NCBI GenBank assembly: GCA_902729315.2
Contig: LR746267.1
Span: 8,808,924 to 8,872,923 of the forward strand
Reading direction: 5' to 3'
Length of the DNA stretch: 64,000 nucleotides
Origin: Spirodela intermedia
Lineage: Eukaryota > Streptophyta > Magnoliopsida > Alismatales > Araceae
The notes beneath the pieces are model-generated. The model saw nothing but the letters and a program-made list of their open reading frames with translations, was not told the origin of the DNA and made no database searches. A program made the translations under genes and the position numbers. This document shows positions 1 to 12,713 of the stretch, one piece after another. Within the stretch, counting starts at the first letter, position 1. The number at the start of each line of letters is the position of its first letter.

Positions 1-2026
<2,026 letters not shown>

Positions 2027-3805
2027 AATTGAATGACCTTGCCGAAACCCTACCCAAATATCTAAACCAGCGAAGGGAGGAACGAAGACGAACTCAACGG
2101 CCAAAACGAGCTACTACCCTAACCCTCTCCACCATCCAAAGCAACAATTCCTGCAGCTCACAAAGCAATGCACAACTCAGGAAGAAAACCACATATCCCG
2201 CAAAAATTCGCACAGTAAGAACTCTAGGCAACCACGAACTAAAATCTCAGCGGTCCCATCAGAAGGCAAACAAACAACAACGAACCCTGCAGCAGAACGA
2301 ACGGCCAAAAGGAGATCTTCGATCGGATACTTTGGAGGACAAGCTGTGAGGAGATAAAGCCACGCCCAGAACACCCACCTGAAGACAACGCGGCCGACGC
2401 AGGAAACCCTAGCGAGAATCGCAGCTTTCTGAACCGAACGAAGAGCCACCCAAGCCGAGAAAGAGAAAACCCTAAAAATAGAAATGAGGGAAAGAGAGAG
2501 AGAAAGATAGACAGAGAGAGAGAGAGCGAGAGCTAATCGACCTCGTTGTGATTCTACGCTCTTCTAGGCGAGAAAAGAAAACCCCTCGCCTACGGCGCAA
2601 AAGCGTGAGAGAAAAACCAGAGACCGACCTGGACAAAATATCTCCTGTCCACTCCGAAACGTGCGCGGGACCCGCTATCCCTCCCTTTTCCTCTCTTCAC
2701 GCTGGATCCGAATTCCTATTTGTCTTCCGCGGTAACCTCACCGATTAATCACTAGTATGCAGCAGCAACCGACCTTCGAAGCGTTTTCTCTGGCACTTCC
2801 GAAACCGACAATGCTGACCCCTTCCGATTCCAATTCCTCTTATCGGGTTTCGTTCTCCCGTCCAGACCCGTTTACCCGTTTTGTATTTTCCCAACCGGTA
2901 ACCAAGTATTCGGGCTGGCTCCATGAATTTTCCCAACCTGAATTTATAATTAATTTATGAATTTTATGTAATAGTTACTATTTTTATCATCACCATGCCT
3001 ATATTTTTTAAAAATGTGGTAATTAAATAAAGTGCATTAGATTGTCTTTTTGGACCACATTTTTCGAAATAATCAATATACCACTATCCAAATAATCACA
3101 CGTATTGACCAATGTGAAGACATTTTAACTTGCACGTGCCGGAGAAACGTAGAGAGAGAGAGAGAGAGAGAGGTATGAAAGGGTACTTAAGAGGCCCAAC
3201 ATTGGTCTTATGAATAAAGTGCCAGAGCACATAAAGTAATTGTAAAATAGTCAGTTTAATATAATTATTGCGAATTTAGGCCGAAGTAATTGAAATATAT
3301 TAATAGAAGAGATGGTTAAGCTGCTTTTTTTGTCAGTTGGCTAATTATTTACGGGGTCATATGTTAAATAGGTGACGAGGTTTGGGTATTCATAGAATTT
3401 GGCCCAGTGCAATTTTGGGTATGGAAGCTATTGGCGTATAGTTATGGATAGTTTAGTAAATATGATAAGTGTAATGGTGTAATAACAAAAACTCTGATTC
3501 GTCGAGATCGGTTCTCGACGACCTCGAACATCATCTCCGTGCTTTTCCTTTTCGCCTCTCCATCTCCGATCCTGCCGCATTCTTTTCTCCCCGGTTTTCG
3601 CGAGCCCTGCGGCGGAGAAGGGAGGGCAGGTGGTGGTGGGGGCGGGGGGCGGAGGGGCAGGAGTGAGAGCTTCTGGCGAGCGGAGGGGGCGTCGGGTGTG
3701 GAGGAGGGAGAGTGAGAGGAGACAGAGTGCTAGGGTTCGCCCGGCGCGCGCTGAAGCTGCCTTCCTCTCCATCCCCGTGGATAATTCTTTTCGAGACCGG
3801 AGAAG
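2027..3805. promoter_or_regulatory. Divergent intergenic region between helicase and PP2A genes
   Basis: This 1.78-kb spacer separates two head-to-head genes. The helicase 5' UTR probably lies in 2027-2540: it contains a telo-box-like element near 2470 and a GA-rich tract at 2490-2530, which reads as CT on the helicase strand. The PP2A 5' UTR lies before 3806 in a GC-rich stretch starting near 3490. The middle (2930-3480) is AT-rich with a GA microsatellite at 3151-3172. No additional gene is visible. Whether it works as one bidirectional promoter is inference. Confidence 0.5.
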
Positions 3806-6800
3806 ATGAGCGTGACGAATCGGGTGGCGCCCGATTCCCATGGCAACGTCGACGAGCAGATTTCGCAGCTCATGCAGTGCAAGCCCCTCTCCGAGTCAGA
3901 GGTTCATTCGCTTCTCCCATGTTTCTCCCTTTTGTTTTTCACTTCTCCGTGAGCTAGGGGGTTTGCCTCAATTTGATTGCCACCATAGCTATTTTTTTTC
4001 CTCGATTTCTGGGTGGACGAAATTTCAGAATACGCAGATCGGGTTATTAATGAGGCGTATTATCGCTTGTTCGGGCTTTCTTTTCCGTGGAATTGAGGGT
4101 CTCGTTATCGTTGTTCGTCCTCGAGCCGTGATCTGTGAGTGCGAATTGGGGACATCCAATCGTTGCTAGGGTTTCTTCTGCAAAGGGTCTTGGATTCTTT
4201 ACGGCGATATCACCTTTCGCCTCTCGACGTGACTATTGATGTCCACGATCTATCTTAGTTATTCATAAAGTAGTGTGTTTTCTCGAAATTTGCGGGATGG
4301 GATGCACATTTTTTTCAGTGGACGCATTGTGTTTACGTATTGCTGCCTTTTTGCTTTGTTGTGAAATATACTTGTCGAATTGTGACATTTTGTCGGAGAG
4401 AAACGAACACATTTTTTTACATCTGGAATCAGCACGTTCTATTTTTCGTCACTTTGTCATTGGCCATCTACGGAGTGTCTTGAGAAAGATAGTGACAGAT
4501 AAAACTTGACTAGTTGAAATTAATACCCCGATTGCGTTATACTCTACTTTAGGAAATTCCTTTTTACGGGGTAAAGGTTTTTTTAACGTTTCTTAAGAAA
4601 ATTCAAGTTTTTGATGGCACATATGTGGTGGAATGTGTAAAATTTCAAAAAAGGTGTAGCTTTGTTAGATTTTATTGATTTTTCGTTTGGCATGACTATG
4701 TAGTCCTCTATGTCATAATCTATCTGTTGTACTTCACAGAGCATGTTTTTATTCTGTGTTTTTATGATCAGGTTCGAGCCTTGTGCGACAAGGCTAAAGA
4801 GATATTGATGCAAGAAAGCAACGTTCAGGTTGGTTACATTTTTTACCTTTGTTACTTTCTGGGATGTTTGTTCGTCATAATTTTTTTTGGTTTCACTCAT
4901 AGGGATATAGGGTTCGCAGAAATTTATAAATAAAGGTTCAAGAATCCGTTGAACATTAATAAATCATTGTCATTCTAGGTGTCGTTACAGTCGATTTATG
5001 AGTAGTTAAATGTTGACGACCCCTTGATTGTTTTTTACTGTAATGTTTCCTCTTGTACTATTAACAATTGGTTTTTTTACATTGATTATGATTTTCTATA
5101 TCTGGTTTGGGTGTTCATTGGCATGGTTTTGTGATTCTTATGGTTTAATAGTACATTCTAACGGGGTTTTCGCCAAAGAATTTATGCAGCCTTTCTTTCT
5201 TCAATTCACGATATGACTGGCCACTTGGACTTTTCTTATGGCTATCTGTTTCCAGCAACTAATTTCATTGTACCCTATGGACTACATTTAGTTCGTTTGC
5301 ATAGCCTTCCTGTTTCATGTTGCCACTTCTAAATTTTTCTGATCTTATAAACACCCTTTTTATTTCAAAGAATTGTAGCTGCTGTACCAAAGTGAGATTA
5401 GAACAATAATAGTCGTAGAAAATTGTTTTTCTTATAATTTTGATGTGGACCATAGTGCTACTCCTTTTATGGTATGAACGCTCATTAATTCCTTCAGCAA
5501 ATGCTGTCACCCTATATATGTAATTTATCAGTGCCCAGTATAGGTAAACTATTTGACTAGGAAACCTCGTGAATCCAGTCAGTTTACGCTAACTTAAAAT
5601 GGATATGTTTTTTATTATTTAACATTTTTTTTTGGGTAGATATACTTATTTAAAAATATATATTCGTGTGCACAGTAGATCCTTATTTTTCTTGGGCGGT
5701 CATTAGGTTTATTGGTAGGTTTGCATGTTCTTCAGAGCGCATGAACGTACTATTTATTCCTTACAATATGTATTGAGATATTTGCGCAATTGCATGAACC
5801 ATCTTTATATGAGGATCTGCATATAGGGATATTTATGTGCATTTTACTAACCATTTGATTTTGTTTCACTACCACGTGTCTAATCTCAATATTTAAAACC
5901 CTGATGTCAATGGTAGGATAGCTAGACCTGCTCGTATAATGGATAACCGGGAAATTGTGGAAATGGTATATCTTTTCCTCTTCAGGTATCGAATTCGCAG
6001 TAGTTTTATAAGTTATTTTTTTCAAAGATGATCAAAGTGCTGTTGTAAGTTGTAAAACTGTCTGTTAATGAGCAAGAAGAGGCAAAAAAATATGTGTTTT
6101 GAGATAACTAGGCATCTGGTGCGGGAAAAAGCATGGCGCTGACATCAGAGTGGATTCCTATTCGCTTCTTCTGCTGGAATACATGCGGTACCAACAGTAA
6201 TGATCTAGTGAAGAGCAATATTTGATGTTTCTATTGCCTTTATTTTGCTTTTTTTGTCTGTGGTCAGGGAATCTCAGCGTTTTATTTTCATTCATTATTA
6301 TGTGCAAGTTTTCTGCGAACATGGCAATGATTCCCTATTCTCATGATGCAGCCTGTGAAGAGCCCCGTGACAATATGCGGTGACATTCATGGTCAATTTC
6401 ATGACCTTGCAGAACTATTCCGAATTGGTGGCAAGGTATCCTCTAATATATGCACTTTTTAATTGCTTTGTTCTCAGTCAGATCAACGCTTCCTTCGTAA
6501 CTGTACTATTGAATGGATAATTTTAAGCTGAGAAAATGCCCTTTGATGTCGAATGCCGAAGTATTAGCAGACCAGATATAAATAACCCATCCTTTTTATG
6601 ATGTGTTAACTATTTTATGAGTTACATAGAAGAATCTGATTTTTTGTTTGATCTCATTTTCATCTTCACAGTATTCGTAGACTGGCGAACTTTTCATCTG
6701 AAATGATGTTACTTTAATCTTTTGCAGTTTTGTTGTAGATTTAACTTTTATGCTCTCTGCAATCTTGACGAAACAATTGAAAAAATAAATGACGTGCCAT

Positions 6801-9800
6801 GGTAGATTTTCATGTCATTTCTATACTGAGGTTGGTTAACAAACAAGTTATGAAAGGCTAGAATCTGGTTGATTTTTCTGTGCTCCATCCTCGTTCAACT
6901 CAAGCTCCCTATGGCCCGAATCTGACAAATCTGATAAAAATTTTGCAAGTGAATCCCTATTCAACTTTCGAGATTCTGACCAATCCAATTTCCTCTAATT
7001 ATTTACTTTCTTATTTAGCAACAAATTATCCTAACATTCTTTACTGGAGTTTGAAATTGAATTATGATTAAAACGTGTCTAATCAGAGTCAAATATATCT
7101 GGTTTCTGAAACCTGCTAAAGAAAACTGGTGTTTTAAATGCTAATAAGTGAGCCAGCGTCTAACATATATGGTATGTGTTTCCGTTTGTTATGTATCATT
7201 CTGTAGAATACTGAGATGATGATTATTGGCTTTACATACCCGTTATTGCACTTCCTTGTTTTATTTCTCTTTTACTTTGGTTTGAATTATAAGCACTCTT
7301 GTTTTCATGGATATATTTTGAATCATGGGTGTTTTATTCTTCTGACTGCTAGTGTCCAGATACGAATTACTTGTTCATGGGAGATTATGTAGATCGTGGA
7401 TACTATTCTGTTGAAACTGTTACGGTAAGGGTTGGAACACTTCTTCCTTAGTGTGTTTCATTTGTGCTTCATACTTTTTTTGGATGTTATGCTTCATATT
7501 TTTTTATGACGTAATGTGTTTTTTTAAAGATCAGTGGATCTGATCTTTGTTGATGTGTATCATTCGTATATGAACTTTTATATTCTTCTTTGTATCCTGA
7601 AATATTAAAATTATAATTGAAAATACTTTTCTGTTACGTTTATTTTTCTGAAGGTATATCTTACTTTTCTTATAAAATCTTTATGAATTTTCAGTACGCA
7701 TTGATAAATCATAGTATTCTGGAGTAATTCAGTTGATTTTTCACGAAACCATCCAAAAGCAATTCAGTTTTATCTTTGTGGCAATTAAAAATAGTATGCG
7801 CCCAGAGGAATATTAAAACATTAGCCACATGGTTGAGGAGAGGGCTGTAGGACACGCTGTTACTGGGGTCTAGAGGAAAATAGACCCCCAAGATCAGGGT
7901 TTTCTGTAGAGGGCAGTGATTAGGAATATGTGGATTAGTACCCTGGAGACTAATTGAAAACGAGAAGATAAACTAAGATAGTTGGGAAGGAGACACTCGA
8001 GTTGTAAATTGTGTAGGATATGATGGATCAGGACGACTGTGGGAACTGTCGTTGCCTGATGTACAGGTGAATTTGTAGAAATTGAAGTCTGTGCATGTAA
8101 TGATGCTTAGGAAGGAGGGGAGCTCAAAAGGTGGACAAGGTGCAGACAAGACAGCAGAAAGGGCTGGAGAAGTTGAAGCCTACGGCTGGGAATTTTGAAT
8201 GTGCTGAGGACGTTTGCGATTCTGAAAGGTCTTTGACCAGAAATTCCGCACTAGTTACTAATGCGGAAAGAAGGGCTAATGTTGTCTGTTTATGACGGGG
8301 AGATATTTACAGCACTCGCAAATATGGAGGGAAAACGAATAACTGCTGAGAATGGCGGACTAACATGAGCTAGACAACCAAAATGGATCATACAAAGCTC
8401 AGGAATGGAGTGAGCTGAAGAGCAAAATACCTCTGAACATGTTTTATACATGGGATACAGAATGCTTCCATTGTTCTGGTCTGTGGCTGTTCTTTATTTC
8501 TTCAGTTTCCCTGTATTTGAAGCTTATAAAACGACGATTTCTTACATATTATGGTCTTAATTGTATTTATTTTTTGTATAAGAATTCACCTATTGATTAT
8601 ACCCGATGCTCCTTTCTGTTCAGCTTCTTGTTGCCCTAAAGGTGCGTTATCCTCAGCGAATTACAATTCTTAGGGGAAATCATGAAAGTCGTCAGGTAAC
8701 TGCCGTTCTATGATATCTACAGCCTGTGTTTTATTGGCATCAATGATATTACTGTTGGCAGTAAATAATTGCTTTATTTGTTTTCTATGTGAGATTTATT
8801 TATTCGAGAACCCTTGATCAATGCTGATTAAGCACGCAACTTTTTCCAGTCTAATTGACTCAATGTTCTTTGTTGTCTGCAGATTACCCAAGTCTATGGG
8901 TTTTACGACGAATGCTTACGGAAGTAAGTATTGTGTTCATGTTTTCATTTAGCCAATCACTTATTAATTTTATTTTTGGTTGCCCTCCCAATGATCTTCC
9001 GCCTCTTTTAGCTTCTTGGGCCTGTTTGTACTATAAGTCTCTTTGTCAATGAACTCTAGTTATTGCATTGATGCCACGTGGATATTAACCATGCAAAAGC
9101 AATCAAAATGAAGCTCCAATTTGATTTCGCTTGTTTTTGTTTTGGACTATTTATGAATCATTATTTTTGTGGGAACTGAGGCAATGTTCCCCTGCCCCGT
9201 TGTATAACTGACAAGGTGAGATTCCTACGTGACGTTTAGTTTTAGGGGGTGACATATCTAAATAGGTTATATCTTTGATGATGAGGAAAGAAACCGATTC
9301 TTTGATGTCCCTCCAAAGATACTTGCGGCTTGTCTGCATGGTAATGTATCGACAGTTATTATGATTTTTATGATGTGTGATCAAGCTGTGAAATGTTTTC
9401 CCAGTTGATTTCAAACATAGATACTTGCGAAAATGTTGTTGCAATTAAAAATACGATACGGCAAGCATTAGAACCTATTAAAATTACTGACTTACTCGTG
9501 AGTACGGATGCCTCTCAATTTTTATACCAAAGTAGAGCTTGAAATTGTTTTTGGTGTTTCCATGTGATCACGACTTATATAACTAATGACAATAGATCAG
9601 AATGGCCACATTTTAAGAATGCTATTCAGTCACGGGTGAACCAATGTACCGCTGCAGCTGGTTGTATTGGGCATTCATGCAGCACCACCTGCTGATGTGT
9701 TGCATGCTGATGTCATATAAGACCTCATGCCTTCCAAAGTGGAAAGTGGAAGAAAGAAGAAGAGATTGATGCAGACAGGTTAAAAGATCCGGACGAAAAA

Positions 9801-11395
9801 TAAGACTCGATTCTATTGAATAAGTTCAGTTTGCTCGGATTATTATATCCGAGAAGGTGGAAGTACAAGTCCCGGGGCAGTTTCTCAAGTTCAAGGTTCT
9901 ACATTCTTATGAATGTTTACACATTGTCGTGAAGGATGTAACATGGTGACTTCTCTCTTGTGATTAGTCGACGACCTTTGTAGGCCTTATTCAAACTCCT
10001 GGGTTTTTTTTTGGGGAGGATGACTCATTCAAACTTTGTATTTCTCAGTGGAAGTTGCTGGGTTTGTATCTTTTTCTTCATCAGGCATTATCTTTCTACC
10101 CTTTCAGCTGATTGATAACATATGATGATCTCTCTCGTTTATTCTACTGAGCCAAATATTTTAGTCTTGTATCACCAGTTTTGAGGGTCTGTCAACAATT
10201 ATGTCAAAAGTGATTATATTTCAGTTTGCTGGAATGTGCTGAAGTGACTGTTCTACCTTAGATGTTGTTTCTTAATGTTTCCATCCAATTAAGGTTTGTC
10301 GCCATTTGTTGAATTAGATGCGGGAGCTCGACATCTATCTTATTCTGTGTTTCAATGACCTCATTTTAAATTCTCATTTACAGGTATGGAAATGCCAGCG
10401 TGTGGAAGACATTTACTGATCTATTTGATTACTTTCCCCTGACAGCATTGGTTAGTTCACCAACTCAACTAGCACAGTTTTCCATACCATGCTTTCCAAA
10501 TGTTTTGTTCTACTCTTACAACTTGAGAGCCTCCATCATCAGTCTGAAAATCACTTGCACGAGAAGTAAATTGGCTAAACCCTTCGTGAGATTCCAAGTG
10601 ATTTAGAAAACCCAGGGATAAAAATATTAGTTGTTGGGTTGTGATATTTGTTTATTTTAAGATATTCAGTACATAATAAGATTTAATAACTAGTGTGATT
10701 ATTATTGACCGACCCTCTCAGCCGATGGCTGTCGCCTGCTGGATATCTGATAAGCAGATGCAGCGTTTCTTTGATTTGTTCTAAACGATGATTGTTCTTC
10801 TCTGCACAAAGGTTGAATCAGAGATATTCTGTCTGCACGGCGGCTTATCTCCGTCAATTGAAACCCTAGACAACATAAGAAGCTTTGATCGGGTCCAAGA
10901 GGTCCCTCACGAGGGACCCATGTGTGATTTATTATGGTCAGATCCTGATGATCGCTGTGGTTGGGGCATATCACCGCGTGGCGCCGGATATACATTTGGC
11001 CAAGTAAAGCTCCTCCTCTCCTTGGTTTCAGCAAGCCCACTACTGATCTTCTTCTTCCTTTTTTTAAAAATTTTTATTTATTTATTTATTGACTTGTTTA
11101 ATTAAATTGCAGGACATTTCGGAGCAGTTTAACCATACAAATAATCTGAACCTGATTGCCAGGGCGCATCAATTGGTCATGGATGGATACAACTGGGGGC
11201 ATGTAATTCTTCTCTCCTGGCTATGAGTCGGCCATTATTGCAGTCTGGAATGGGTTCGGTGGATTTATAACATGTTCATGCCGCAGGAACAAAAGGTGGT
11301 AACCATCTTCAGTGCTCCAAATTACTGTTACCGCTGTGGGAACATGGCATCCATCTTGGAAGTTGACGACTCCAAAGGCCACACCTTCATCCAGG

Positions 11396-11453
<58 letters not shown>

Positions 11454-11565
11454 ATATATATATATAAATATATATCTCACGCAATGGGCTTCTTTGCAGT
11501 TTGAGCCGGCCCCAAGAAGAGGGGAGCCCGACGTCACCCGGCGAACGCCTGATTACTTCCTATGA
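3806..11565 (+). CDS. PP2A: Serine/threonine protein phosphatase 2A catalytic subunit, subfamily II (PP2A-3/PP2A-4 like)
   Basis: Catalytic subunit of PP2A, the metal-dependent Ser/Thr phosphatase that works with A and B subunits in hormone, growth and stress signalling. Eleven exons: 3806-3901, 4772-4828, 6352-6435, 7353-7424, 8624-8695, 8883-8923, 10384-10450, 10812-11003, 11113-11202, 11287-11394, 11500-11565, giving 314 residues (family 306-314). Visible motifs: GDIHG at 61-65, GDYVDRG at 89-95, RGNHE at 120-124, metal-ligand histidines near 172 and 246, and the C-terminal DYFL at 311-314 that is methylated in this family. The longer N-terminus before DEQISQLMQ is the plant subfamily II form. 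Introns are up to 1.5 kb; intron 10 carries a CT/TA microsatellite straight after its donor. The gene is convergent with LPP-delta. All exon phases close and the product matches the family along its whole length. Confidence 0.97.
7750..8440. other. Composition island inside PP2A intron 4
   Basis: The intron spanning 7425-8623 is T-rich at both ends, but about 7790-8430 is purine-rich (many AGAAG, GGAGA, GAAGG words) and differs from neighbouring introns. It carries no open frame of note and I see no terminal repeats or target-site duplication. It may be an old insertion; this is weakly supported. Confidence 0.2.
8924..10383 (+). other. PP2A intron 6, 1.46 kb, no gene seen
   Basis: This long T-rich intron holds no credible ORF or RNA gene. 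Around 9660-9960 the composition is more mixed than in its surroundings, again without recognisable element ends. Confidence 0.4.
11397..11475. repeat. CT then TA microsatellite at the 5' end of PP2A intron 10
   Basis: About 50 bp of CT dinucleotides starts within 5 bp of the GT donor at 11395 and runs into a TA-rich stretch. Intron 10 is only 105 nt (11395-11499), so most of it is repeat. Confidence 0.9.
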
Positions 11566-12713
11566 GTGAGCGAGCTCCAGAGGAGGCTGCCTGCCCGCCC
11601 GCCCAGCCGCCATGTGGCCGCAAGAGCTGCCTGCTGACGAGTGGGGGGATCTGCAGTCTCGGGCCTGCTGAAGATGGAAGCAAACGACGACGACGACGAC
11701 GACATGTGGAGGAAGACAAAGGCCGGCCGGCCGGCGCCCTTATTCATTTTTCTAAGTCGAAAGTAATGGTTATGGGACCTCTATTGTTTCTCTTCCTCCT
11801 CCTCTTCCTTTGGGCTGGGAGGCCATGCTGCCGGGAACCATGGATCATCGTCGTCTTCATCAGCCTGTACCATCAAGAGATGACGGTTTTTTTTTTTTTT
11901 TTTTTTTTTTTTTGGGCCCTTTGTTGTCGTCTATGTTTTCCTCTCTTCCTCTCCCATCTTTCTTTCTCTGTTCCATGGGGTTTGAGGATGATGATCCTGC
12001 TAGTGTGTGTTGTGCCCTTTTAATTAATTCTAGTAATCCAGCTCCTAATTGATGATAGATCGTCTCCTTCCAGCTGCGCATGGCTTTGGACTGTGTCACA
12101 CCGCTTCTCTTGAATGGGGTTAGAGAGAGAGAAAGAGAGAGGGGAAACGAAGGAGCGAGGAACTTGTTGAAATCGGTAGGAAAAGTCAACGCCGGCGACT
12201 CATCCGTAGGAAACAAAAAAGCAGGGTGGAAAATCGACGGATTGTAGCGCCTTTACGGCGTTTCTTTGCTCCGCGGCGACCCAAATGGTCCGCCGTCTTT
12301 ATCGACGACTAGAACAGCTGATGCAGTCAGACATCAGCTATCGGTTACCCGCAGCCGTCGCTTCCGAAGAAAATGTATCCGACTTGGGGTCACCGTTCAC
12401 CTGATCCGTTCAGCTACGGATTTCATACTCCCATTCTCGAGGATGTAGATCATCGGCTGTGGGCCTATCCGTTGACTTACCGTCTACCCAACACGCCATG
12501 ATCACTACAAAATGTTCCCAGGAAGATCTAATCTGGGTAGAAAAAAAAAAAAAAACAATCTTGGGATTGAAATCGACAGGATTCACCCACTCTGGGGAGC
12601 CCAGCCAGCCCCCTTTTTTAATCAATACGGAATGATACTCAAAGTAAAATAAAGTCAAAACTTTATACAAGATGGAATGACCGCCACCAACATGCAGTGA
12701 TCCAAGGTACAAT
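11566..12713. other. Convergent 3' region between PP2A and LPP-delta
   Basis: This spacer contains the PP2A 3' UTR, with a run of about 26 T at 11886-11913, and the LPP-delta 3' end. ORFs here are low-complexity or short and resemble nothing I recognise. A short A run lies near 12541-12555. Confidence 0.5.
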
